Assembly: GCF_009754905.2 (NCBI RefSeq)
Contig: NZ_CP066775.1
Location: 1,178,001 to 1,242,000 of the forward strand
Reading direction: 5' to 3'
Length of the DNA stretch: 64,000 bases
Source: Mucilaginibacter ginkgonis
GTDB lineage: Bacteria; Bacteroidota; Bacteroidia; Sphingobacteriales; Sphingobacteriaceae
A model generated the notes under the pieces. That model had not been told where the DNA came from. It saw only the letters and a list, made by a program, of their open reading frames with translations, and made no database searches. This document shows, piece by piece, positions 26,521 to 33,051 of the stretch. Within the stretch, counting starts at the first letter, position 1. Each line of letters starts with the position of its first letter. The translations under genes and the position numbers were made by a program.

Positions 26521-26622
26521 CGTCGTCTTTGCGAGGAACATAGTGACGAAGCAATCTCACTACTCCCAGGTGAAATAAAAGTCGGGGATTGCTTCTCCCG
26601 ATAAATCGGGATCGCAATGACG
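26521..26622. repeat. REP-like repeat, GTCATTGCGAGG/GAAGCAATC family, copy 1
   Basis: A long imperfect inverted repeat: GTCTTTGCGAGGAAC and GACGAAGCAATC on the left face GATTGCTTC and TCGCAATGACG on the right, with an inner hairpin TCCCGAT/ATCGGGA near 26596-26611. It sits between the converging EcsC and membrane-protein genes. Related copies are at 30369-30449 and 31999-32023. Confidence 0.85.
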
Positions 26623-26633
26623 CTTGAATATTA

Positions 26634-27224
26634 TTACTCAAACTGGTTTTCTAACCGTTCCAACCTATCTATCAGCAAATTCAGTTTTTCTTCTTCGCTT
26701 TTAAATATTCTGCGTTTTAAATAAAAGGTAAGGAATAGTATCCAGATAATGGTAAACGCGTACAACACTATCTTCTTCGTGACAGAGGCATTCTCCAGTA
26801 TCTCAACAAGATATAAGGCTAGCCCGGCGCTAATCAAGATTGTGTAGATATAATAGAACCATCCCGCCAGCATAGAGCGTTGCTTCTGGTAATCTTTTAT
26901 AGTTTGTAAATATTCGGTTGGGTTGACTGTGAGGTCGCGGCGGTGCAGTATTCTATAGTGCCGTACTATAAGCGACAAATAAAGCAGCATGGTAACCAGC
27001 ATGATCATAATGCCTGCGTAAGTTTGCCAGTTCTTGAACGTAAAGAAAAACATTACCGCGAAAGCGTAGATCACCATCACTATCATGGCTGCAATACCCC
27101 AATACAATTTCCCCGTAATACCGGCAATACCTTTCTTAACCGACTTGAGCACGTCTTCAACAGAACGTTGCTGCTTCGCAGGCTGCGCCTGCCACACCGA
27201 CATCAAATGATCAAATTCTTTCAT
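26634..27224 (-). CDS. Membrane protein coupled to an ECF sigma factor
   Basis: A 196-residue protein with a soluble N-terminus (MKEFDHLMSVWQAQPAKQQR), four predicted membrane helices (AAMIVMVIYAFAVMFFF, YAGIMIMLVTMLLYLSLIV, WFYYIYTILISAGLALYLV, IVLYAFTIIWILFLTFYL) and a C-terminal charged helix (EEEKLNLLIDRLERLENQFE). Its start overlaps the end of the sigma factor gene by 14 bp, so the two are translated together. The position suggests an anti-sigma or sensor role, but no known anti-sigma domain is visible. Confidence 0.72.
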   Translation of the reverse strand: MKEFDHLMSVWQAQPAKQQRSVEDVLKSVKKGIAGITGKLYWGIAAMIVMVIYAFAVMFFFTFKNWQTYAGIMIMLVTMLLYLSLIVRHYRILHRRDLTVNPTEYLQTIKDYQKQRSMLAGWFYYIYTILISAGLALYLVEILENASVTKKIVLYAFTIIWILFLTFYLKRRIFKSEEEKLNLLIDRLERLENQFE

Positions 27225-27708
27225 ACTGATTATATAGGTCGGTTAGTTTTTGTTTAATACGATGAATCTTAACCCGCAGGTTGCCCTCAGATATGCCCGA
27301 GATGTCAGCGATTTCGGGGTATGGTAATTCGTCCAATACCATGGTAATAATGATCCTTTCTGTCTCTTCTAATTTAGATATGCACTTGTACAACAAGGCT
27401 ACCTGTTCATTCTTTTCAGATAACTCCTCGCGACGGGTCTCGGCTATTAATGGGGTCAATTCGTCTTTGGCCTGGCGTTTTTCGCTGCGCAAATAAGTAA
27501 GGCAGGTATTTACCGCTATACGGTATATCCAGGTAGAAATTTGCGCCTGGTTGCGAAACTTATCCAGGTTTTGCCAAACTTTTAAAAACGTATCCTGCAG
27601 CAGGTCATTAGCAGCGTCATCGTCGCCGGTATAACCGTAGCACAAGTGGTAAATCTTTTTTGAGTTAGCCTCAAATATTTGTTTAAAAGCTGCTTCTTTA
27701 GCGGCCAC
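27211..27708 (-). CDS. ECF-subfamily RNA polymerase sigma factor
   Basis: A 165-residue group 4 sigma factor. Region 2 is visible as FKQIFEANSKKIYHLCYGYTGDDDAANDLLQDTFLKVWQNL followed by QISTWIYRIAVNTCLTYLR, quoted in parts; region 4 as LEETERIIITMVLDELPYPEIADISGISEGNLRVKIHRIKQKL. It would direct RNA polymerase to a small regulon, probably in answer to a signal passed by the overlapping downstream membrane gene. The intergenic region upstream is 591 bp long and holds repeats. Confidence 0.93.
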   Translation of the reverse strand: MAAKEAAFKQIFEANSKKIYHLCYGYTGDDDAANDLLQDTFLKVWQNLDKFRNQAQISTWIYRIAVNTCLTYLRSEKRQAKDELTPLIAETRREELSEKNEQVALLYKCISKLEETERIIITMVLDELPYPEIADISGISEGNLRVKIHRIKQKLTDLYNQYERI

Positions 27709-27899
27709 AGGTTGTCAGTTTTTAAGTTTAGACGGTGCGGGTGAAAATTTGTTACAAAGGCGGTTAAAGATAATAGGTTGATTTGAAGCTTTGACAGTGA
27801 AAGGTTTAATATTGTGAGTATGGAGAGGGATAGTGAAATTAAAAAAAGGATAATTGATGTGGCTTTATTTTTAATGAGTAGTTTTAATAGAATTATTAA

Positions 27900-27975
27900 G
27901 GCGTTACCCTCCTTCGTCGGGTCGGGCCAGGAGTTTATCCTGAACATAGTGAAGGACCTTATCTGCTGCGCAGGA
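27900..27975. repeat. Dispersed repeat fragment (TTTATCCTGAACATAGTGAAGG type)
   Basis: Within the 591-bp gap between the sigma factor gene and the next gene on the same strand, this part carries AGTTTATCCTGAACATAGTG and AAGGACCTTATCTGC, a word pattern typical of intergenic repeats. It lies just left of a perfect 16-bp palindrome TATTCAAATTTGAATA at 28003-28018. No gene is seen in the gap. Confidence 0.5.
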
Positions 27976-28016
27976 TGCCGCTCTTGTCCCTAACGCATTT
28001 TCTATTCAAATTTGAA

Positions 28017-28230
28017 TATTAGTGCGCGAAACGTCAGCGCGCAGCTTCGGTGATAAATATTTTGCGCTACTGAGGGCGTGTGCGATGAGGGGGCGCGGGG
28101 TGTCATGCTGAGGCTCTCGAAGCATTGCAGGGCAAAGGCCTTGTGCGGCAAAGAAGCCTTGCGCTGACTTGGCACTTTTGGTTCTTTTGTTGCTAAGACA
28201 AAAGAACAAAGCCAAGCGGCGAATGAGCGT
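28017..28230 (-). repeat. Dispersed hairpin element, copy 2 (rearranged, with nested REP)
   Basis: This shares with copies 1 and 3 the block AAACGTCAGCGCGCAGCTTC near 28029-28048, the GGCCTTGTGCGGCAAAGAAG block near 28138-28157, GCGCTGACTTGGCAC, and the 10-bp hairpin GTTCTTTTGT at 28181-28190/28198-28207 with its 7-nt loop. The middle is missing, and a GTCATGCTGAG-type palindrome (28101-28125) is inserted inside. Right of the hairpin, AAGCGGCGAATGAGCG matches the opposite end of copy 3, so this copy is rearranged. Confidence 0.75.
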
Positions 28231-28277
28231 AAGAACACACCTAATGCATAAGATGCTTCGACGGGCTCAGCATGACA
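28101..28277. repeat. Inverted pair of GTCATGCTGAG-type palindromic repeats
   Basis: Two 25-bp words face each other: TGTCATGCTGAG...TCGAAGCAT at 28101-28125 and its complement, with three mismatches, at 28253-28277. They enclose 127 bp that include the hairpin of the larger element. The same repeat type in a CCGA variant brackets the GIY-YIG gene at 36949-37328. Confidence 0.8.
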
Positions 28278-28299
28278 AGGCTTACAAATGCTTGAGATA

Positions 28300-28830
28300 T
28301 CACTCCAATAAAAACTCCGCTTTATACACCCAACTGGTTTTCTTGTCGGCATCCAGCACCAGGTTATTATAGTCCTGCAGGTAGTCAAATTGCAGGTCTT
28401 CATCAAGCTTATTTATTGCTGCTTTTATTTTAGTGAGCTGCCTCAACAATATCTGCCTCAATGGTTTATAGCTCGACCGCAAGTTCACATAATCCAGGTA
28501 ATCTTTGCAGAACTGCATTAACAATTCCACCTCGGCTTGCTTAGATCCCATAAATTTTACCTGCTTGGTAATTACACGCAATATCTTGCGTACACCCTTG
28601 GCCATCTGGTAACTCTGACTGATCAATTGGCTATACATTAAGCCGGTCTCGGCTTTTATGTCAGCTACGTAGGCATCCTGGTCGTGCGACTCGAATAACA
28701 GATACGCCAGTAATTCCTTATTCTCTTTTTTATACTTCACCAGGCGCAGGCACAGATCTGCAATTTGCGTACTGCTGAGGTGTTTTAATTCGCTTTTTAT
28801 TTCTTTGAGTCCGTAGGTAGTGTTAGCCAT
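28300..28830 (-). CDS. Conserved-looking hypothetical protein, helical
   Basis: A 176-residue cytosolic protein that I do not recognise. It is predicted almost wholly helical, with no signal or membrane segment, rich in lysine and leucine, and starts MANTTYGLKEIKSELKHLSS. It has the look of a helical-repeat or coiled protein (LVKYKKENKELLAYLLFES). It is a lone gene divergent from the symporter gene (60 bp). No function is proposed. Confidence 0.7.
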   Translation of the reverse strand: MANTTYGLKEIKSELKHLSSTQIADLCLRLVKYKKENKELLAYLLFESHDQDAYVADIKAETGLMYSQLISQSYQMAKGVRKILRVITKQVKFMGSKQAEVELLMQFCKDYLDYVNLRSSYKPLRQILLRQLTKIKAAINKLDEDLQFDYLQDYNNLVLDADKKTSWVYKAEFLLE

Positions 28831-28890
28831 CAGCCGGTAAATTTCATCAAAATATTATTTAGTTGTAGTTTCGTTGTCTCAATTGCATTT

Positions 28891-30288
28891 ATGGGCCGAA
28901 ACAAACTTACCCTCTTCATATTCATAGCGCTTATTGCCGGCATCTTCGTAGGCTCTGTTTATAACGTAAAAGTTGTAGATCAGCTTAACATTAAGATAAG
29001 CCAGGCAGATAAGCAGATCAAAGCTGCCGACGTGAGGCTGGTAGAAGTGAAGGACACCACCACTGCCGAATTTAAGGCTCTCAAACTTCAAAAAGCCGAC
29101 CTGCAAAAAGCTAAAAAGAAAGCTGATACCGAACGCGAAGATAAACTGACCGGATTTAGCGTGCTGAGTGATATTTTTCTGCGGCTCATTAAAATGGTGG
29201 TCGCGCCGCTGGTGTTTACCACGCTTGTGGTAGGTGTGGCCAAGGTTGGCGATGCAGGTTCTGTTGGACGTATCGGTGGTAAAACTATGCTTTGGTTTAT
29301 CAGTGCTACGCTGGTTTCGCTGCTTCTGGGTATGCTTTTGGTTAATTTCTTCCGCCCGGGCGAGGCGATGCATTTACCGCTACCCGACAGTCATTTAGGA
29401 ACGGATATAAAGGCGGCTGCTATTTCCCTGCGCGACTTTATCAGTCATGTTTTTCCGCGTAGTTTCATCGAATCGATGGCTAATAACGAGATCTTGCAGA
29501 TTGTGATCTTCGCGTTATTCTTCGGCGTAGCTACCGGCGCGATAGGCGAGAAAGGGCATATTGTTGTCGAGTTTATGGACTCGGCTGCCCACGTTATCTT
29601 AAAGATCACAGGTTACGTAATGAAGCTGGCGCCAATAGCGGTTTTCGGCGCCATAACCGTAGTGGTTGCAAAACAGGGGTTAAGTATTTTATCTACCTAC
29701 GCCATTTTCATTGGGGAGTTTTACACGTCGCTGCTAATACTTTGGGTGGTGATCATCGCGGCAGGCTTTATTATCCTCAACAAGCGCGCGTTCCGCCTGG
29801 TGAATAATATTAAAGATGCCATGCTGGTAGCTTTCAGTACATCAACCAGTGAGGCGGCTTACCCACGTGTTCTTATTGAATTAGAGCGCTTTGGATGCAG
29901 TAACAAGATCGTGAGCTTCGTTTTGCCGTTAGGTTATTCATTTAATCTTGATGGCTCCATGATGTACATGACCTTTGCTTCCCTGTTTCTTGCGCAGTCA
30001 TACGGTATTCATTTAAGTTTTGTGCAGCAGCTAACCATGTTGCTGATATTGATGCTGACCAGTAAAGGCGTGGCGGGCGTTCCGCGGGCGTCGCTGGTAG
30101 TCATTGCAGGGACTATTGCTATGTTTGGCATCCCCGAAGCGGGTCTTGGCTTGCTGATTGGCATTGATCCATTATTAGACATGGGCCGCTCAGCCACCAA
30201 CGTTCTGGGTAACGCTATGGCAACTGCGGTTGTCAGCAAATGGGAGGGGGAGCTGGGCGAGGAGCAACCAATGGTTGAGGAAGAATGA
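28891..30288 (+). CDS. Dicarboxylate/amino acid:cation symporter (DAACS family)
   Basis: A 465-residue inner-membrane transporter of the GltP/DctA type. The family core is clear: the serine-rich hairpin STSTSEAAYPRVLIELERFG, LPLGYSFNLDGSMMYMTFAS holding the NLDGS ion-binding motif, TSKGVAGVPRASLVV and the TM8 end DPLLDMGRSATNVLGN. It is unusual in having a lysine-rich coiled segment (about residues 30-78: NIKISQADKQIK, LKLQKADLQKAKKKADTERE) between the first and second membrane helices, where most relatives have a short loop. Substrate: probably C4-dicarboxylates, glutamate or aspartate. Confidence 0.9.
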   Translation: MGRNKLTLFIFIALIAGIFVGSVYNVKVVDQLNIKISQADKQIKAADVRLVEVKDTTTAEFKALKLQKADLQKAKKKADTEREDKLTGFSVLSDIFLRLIKMVVAPLVFTTLVVGVAKVGDAGSVGRIGGKTMLWFISATLVSLLLGMLLVNFFRPGEAMHLPLPDSHLGTDIKAAAISLRDFISHVFPRSFIESMANNEILQIVIFALFFGVATGAIGEKGHIVVEFMDSAAHVILKITGYVMKLAPIAVFGAITVVVAKQGLSILSTYAIFIGEFYTSLLILWVVIIAAGFIILNKRAFRLVNNIKDAMLVAFSTSTSEAAYPRVLIELERFGCSNKIVSFVLPLGYSFNLDGSMMYMTFASLFLAQSYGIHLSFVQQLTMLLILMLTSKGVAGVPRASLVVIAGTIAMFGIPEAGLGLLIGIDPLLDMGRSATNVLGNAMATAVVSKWEGELGEEQPMVEEE

Positions 30289-30368
30289 TGAATATCGGAT
30301 TTCGAATGTTCAATTTCGAAGTTGCTTCTTTTTGTTTTACTAACTTTGCATCCGAAAATAACCACCTT

Positions 30369-30449
30369 GTCATTGCGAGGTACGAAGCAATCCTTTAAGG
30401 TGGTTTTATGCCCGGATTGCCACGCTGCTTTCAGCAGCTCGCAATGACA
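30369..30449. repeat. REP-like repeat, GTCATTGCGAGG/GAAGCAATC family, copy 2
   Basis: GTCATTGCGAGGTACGAAGC at the left is answered by GGATTGCCACGCTGC...GCAGCTCGCAATGAC on the right, with an inner GCTGC/GCAGC hairpin. It lies between two genes of the same direction. The flanking word TTTTATGCCCGGATTGC is nearly repeated at copy 3 (TTTTATACCCGGATTGC). Confidence 0.85.
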
Positions 30450-30497
30450 GACAGGGAGATTTATCATTCACTCATTCTATCATTCACTCATTAAAAT

Positions 30498-31001
30498 ATG
30501 CGTTCCACCAAATCCCGGCAGATATTTCTTGCAGCCACCATCATTGTTCCGTTTATGATCTATTGCGGGTATTACTACGGCATGATGGTTAAAAACGCGC
30601 CATACAGGTTTAAAGATTTTAAGTCGATAGTTTTTAAATATGGCAAGGGTGATAGCCTGGTAAATCACTACAATTCTAAAACCGGCGAATATGTTTACAC
30701 TACTACCAGCGGTAAACAGGTGACTAAAACAGTACGCTTAAGCAACGACGAACTGTTGTATATCCATCGCAAAGCTTCGGACCTGGGATTTTGGAACTTC
30801 CCAAGCGATGAGCGCGGTGACGATACAACAATTCACAACGTACCGCACTATCTCATTCAGCTGAACTACGCGAAAAAGAGTAAGACCGTAAATTTCGATG
30901 CCATGTTCAACGGCGACCCGAGCCTCAAGGATGCTAACCAGCGGTTGATAAAAGAGATTCAAAAGGTGCTCGATGAGGCCGAGATCAATCAGCAGAAATA
31001 A
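30498..31001 (+). CDS. Hypothetical protein with N-terminal membrane anchor
   Basis: A 167-residue protein that I do not recognise. It begins MRSTKSRQIFLAATIIVPFM, giving one N-terminal hydrophobic segment (signal anchor), and then a soluble beta-rich part (KSIVFKYGKGDSLVNHYNSK, QVTKTVRLSNDELLYIHRKA). It probably faces the periplasm. It lies 79 bp upstream of rplU, but rplU has its own promoter, so the two need not be linked. No function is proposed. Confidence 0.7.
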   Translation: MRSTKSRQIFLAATIIVPFMIYCGYYYGMMVKNAPYRFKDFKSIVFKYGKGDSLVNHYNSKTGEYVYTTTSGKQVTKTVRLSNDELLYIHRKASDLGFWNFPSDERGDDTTIHNVPHYLIQLNYAKKSKTVNFDAMFNGDPSLKDANQRLIKEIQKVLDEAEINQQK

Positions 31002-31013
31002 TTTGGTATGGCA

Positions 31014-31044
31014 TTGCCAATCACAAAGCTAATGCCTATATTTG
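31014..31044 (+). promoter_or_regulatory. Bacteroidota-type promoter of rplU-rpmA
   Basis: A -33 TTG at 31014-31016, a 20-nt spacer and a -7 box TATATTTG at 31037-31044 match the TTG-N19-21-TAnnTTTG pattern of the primary sigma factor in this phylum. The start codon of rplU is 37 bp downstream of the box. Confidence 0.85.
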
Positions 31045-31080
31045 CACCTCGAATTTTTAAACAAACAAAAGTATTAACCA

Positions 31081-31389
31081 ATGTACGCAATAGTAAGTAT
31101 AGCCGGACAGCAATTTAAAGTTGCAAAAGACCAGCAGCTTTTTGTACACCGTTTACAAGGAGATGAGGGCGCTAGTATTGAATTTGACCAAGTATTATTG
31201 GCTGAAAACGAAGGTAAATTCTCTTTAGGAGAAGCTTTATCTAAAGCAAAGGTTTCAGCTAAGATCGTGTCTCATGTTAAAGGTGAAAAAGTGATCGTTT
31301 TCAAAAAGAAACGCCGTAAAGGTTACAAAAAGAAAAATGGTCACCGCCAGCAATTCACTAAGATTGAAATTACCGGTATCACTTTATAA
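31081..31389 (+). CDS. rplU: 50S ribosomal protein L21
   Basis: A 102-residue large-subunit protein. It reads MYAIVSIAGQQFKVAKDQQL at the start and has the typical late block EKVIVFKKKRRKGYKKKNGHRQQ that binds 23S rRNA. The length is normal. It heads an operon with rpmA (32-bp gap) behind a strong promoter, the usual arrangement in bacteria. Confidence 0.97.
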   Translation: MYAIVSIAGQQFKVAKDQQLFVHRLQGDEGASIEFDQVLLAENEGKFSLGEALSKAKVSAKIVSHVKGEKVIVFKKKRRKGYKKKNGHRQQFTKIEITGITL

Positions 31390-31421
31390 TTAAAGGTTTA
31401 ACCCAAAAAAGACATTAAGAA

Positions 31422-31871
31422 ATGGCACACAAAAAAGGGGCCGGTAGTTCAAGAAACGGCCGCGAATCGCATAGTAAACGTTTAGGTATCAAGATATTTG
31501 GTGGTCAGCCTGCAATTGCCGGTAACATCATCGTACGTCAGCGTGGTACCAAACACAACCCTGATAAAAACGTAGGTATCGGTAAAGATCATACTTTATT
31601 TGCTTTGATAGACGGTAACGTTGTTTTCCGCAAAAAGGCAGATAACCGCTCATACGTTTCTGTATTACCTTTCGAGGCAGCACCTGTAGCAGAAGTTGCA
31701 GCGCCTGCACCGAAAGCTAAAGCAGAAAAAGCACCTGCTGCTCCAGTAGCTGAAACCTCTGTTGCAGAAGCTCCTGCAGTTGAGGCAGCACCGGTTGCTG
31801 AAGCTACAGAAGAAGCTGCTCCTAAAGCAAAGAAAGCTCCTAAAGCTAAGCCTGCTGCTGATCAAGAATAA
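31422..31871 (+). CDS. rpmA: 50S ribosomal protein L27 with long C-terminal tail
   Basis: A 149-residue protein. Residues 1 to about 85 are a complete L27 ([54 protein letters not shown]). L27 normally ends there; here about 64 further residues of alanine, proline, lysine and glutamate follow ([20 protein letters not shown] and similar), ending KAKPAADQE. The frame is unbroken and the codon use is like the rest, so the tail is real coding sequence and probably disordered on the ribosome surface. The gene is followed by a strong terminator. Confidence 0.95.
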   Translation: MAHKKGAGSSRNGRESHSKRLGIKIFGGQPAIAGNIIVRQRGTKHNPDKNVGIGKDHTLFALIDGNVVFRKKADNRSYVSVLPFEAAPVAEVAAPAPKAKAEKAPAAPVAETSVAEAPAVEAAPVAEATEEAAPKAKKAPKAKPAADQE

Positions 31872-31897
31872 TTTTCGCGGAAGCGTTAATGATATAG

Positions 31898-31937
31898 AAA
31901 TCCCGGTCCGTTAACTAACGGATGGGGATTTTTTTTG
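31898..31937 (+). terminator. Intrinsic terminator of the rplU-rpmA operon
   Basis: A stem TCCGTTA/TAACGGA (31907-31913 and 31916-31922) is extended by an outer AAATCCC/GGGATTT pairing and followed by eight T. Confidence 0.88.
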
Positions 31938-31998
31938 GCCGGGTTGATCATGCCTTAGCAATGGCTATTGGGGCATGATATAGCGGTATTTTATACCC

Positions 31999-32023
31999 GG
32001 ATTGCTTCGTGCCTCGCAATGAC
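31999..32023. repeat. REP-like repeat, GTCATTGCGAGG/GAAGCAATC family, half copy
   Basis: GGATTGCTTCGTGCCTCGCA followed by ATGAC is a single arm-pair of the family at 26521 and 30369. It lies between the converging rpmA and polyprenyl synthetase genes. Confidence 0.75.
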
Positions 32024-32059
32024 AAAGTGGTGAGAGTGTTGTCTGACTGGTTGAGGCAA

Positions 32060-33034
32060 TCATTTCTCCCTTACCAGCAGATCGTCGGCAAAATCTTTAA
32101 GGTATTGCTTGCGTTCGGCCGGAAGGTTTATCGCCTCTAAGGCCGCGAATGCCTCATCCGCATAGGTTTGCATAGCCGCAATGGCATCATTCTGAATGCC
32201 TAAATCGTTGTATATCGAAGTAATCGCTGCTACTTTATCAATGGCGTTAAAGTCTTTTTTACTCAGCCAGCTTTCCAGTTCTGTGCGTTTTGTATTGTTT
32301 GCAGTTTCAAGCGCTTTTAACAGCAAAAAAGTTTTCTTATTAGCGATAATATCGCCGCCCACCTGCTTACCAAATTTTTCCGGGTCGCCGTACACGTCAA
32401 GGATATCGTCCTGTAATTGAAACGCGATACCTAACTGTTCGCCAAAACGGTAAAGCAGATCAGCGTCTTGCTTATCGGCGCCTCCAATCAGTGCGCCGAT
32501 CTTAAGCGCGCCGCCCAGTACAACAGCGGTTTTAAGACGGATCATTTCCAGGTAGTCTCCAATGACAACATTATCCTGCTCTTCAAACTGCATATCAATC
32601 TGCTGGCCTTCGCACACCGCCGTTGCCGTGGTGTTAAATATCTCCATAACCGGGCGCAGAATGCGGTCATCTACCTGCATCATTAGCTTATAGCCCTCAA
32701 CCAGCATGGCATCGCCCGAAAGGATGCCTACGTTTTGGTTCCACTTGTGGTGCACGGTTTCACGGCCGCGGCGCAGGGGCGCGTTGTCCATAATGTCGTC
32801 ATGCATTAATGTGAAGTTGTGAAATACCTCGATTGCTAGAGCAGGCGGGATGGCCGCGTTTATGTCGCCGCCAAAAAGGTCGCAAGCCATTAACAACAGG
32901 GCAGGCCTTAGCCGTTTGCCGCCGATGGAAAGAATATAGGTGATAGGTTCGTAAAGATCTGCCGGCTGAGCGGGGTAGTTTAATTTTTTTACTGCCTCGT
33001 CAATAATGAGCTGCAGGTCTTTAAGTTCGGTCAT
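32060..33034 (-). CDS. Polyprenyl (geranylgeranyl/farnesyl-type) diphosphate synthase
   Basis: A 324-residue trans-prenyltransferase that condenses isopentenyl diphosphate onto allylic diphosphates for quinone or carotenoid side chains. Both aspartate-rich motifs are present: LMHDDIMDNAPLRRGRET (first, near residue 80) and FQLQDDILDVYGDPEKFGKQ (second). GGKRLRPALLLMAC is also typical. The ATG at 33034 is preferred to an upstream TTG at 33049. It lies 17 bp downstream of rnr on the same strand, so the two are probably cotranscribed. Chain length cannot be read safely. Confidence 0.9.
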   Translation of the reverse strand: MTELKDLQLIIDEAVKKLNYPAQPADLYEPITYILSIGGKRLRPALLLMACDLFGGDINAAIPPALAIEVFHNFTLMHDDIMDNAPLRRGRETVHHKWNQNVGILSGDAMLVEGYKLMMQVDDRILRPVMEIFNTTATAVCEGQQIDMQFEEQDNVVIGDYLEMIRLKTAVVLGGALKIGALIGGADKQDADLLYRFGEQLGIAFQLQDDILDVYGDPEKFGKQVGGDIIANKKTFLLLKALETANNTKRTELESWLSKKDFNAIDKVAAITSIYNDLGIQNDAIAAMQTYADEAFAALEAINLPAERKQYLKDFADDLLVREK

Positions 33035-33051
33035 AGCTAATGGTGGCAAAG

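Noticed and set aside
28002..28406. 134-codon minus-strand frame over the repeats near 28 kb
   Set aside because: It joins pieces of two repeat families and the antisense part of the 28300-28830 gene; no protein-like pattern.
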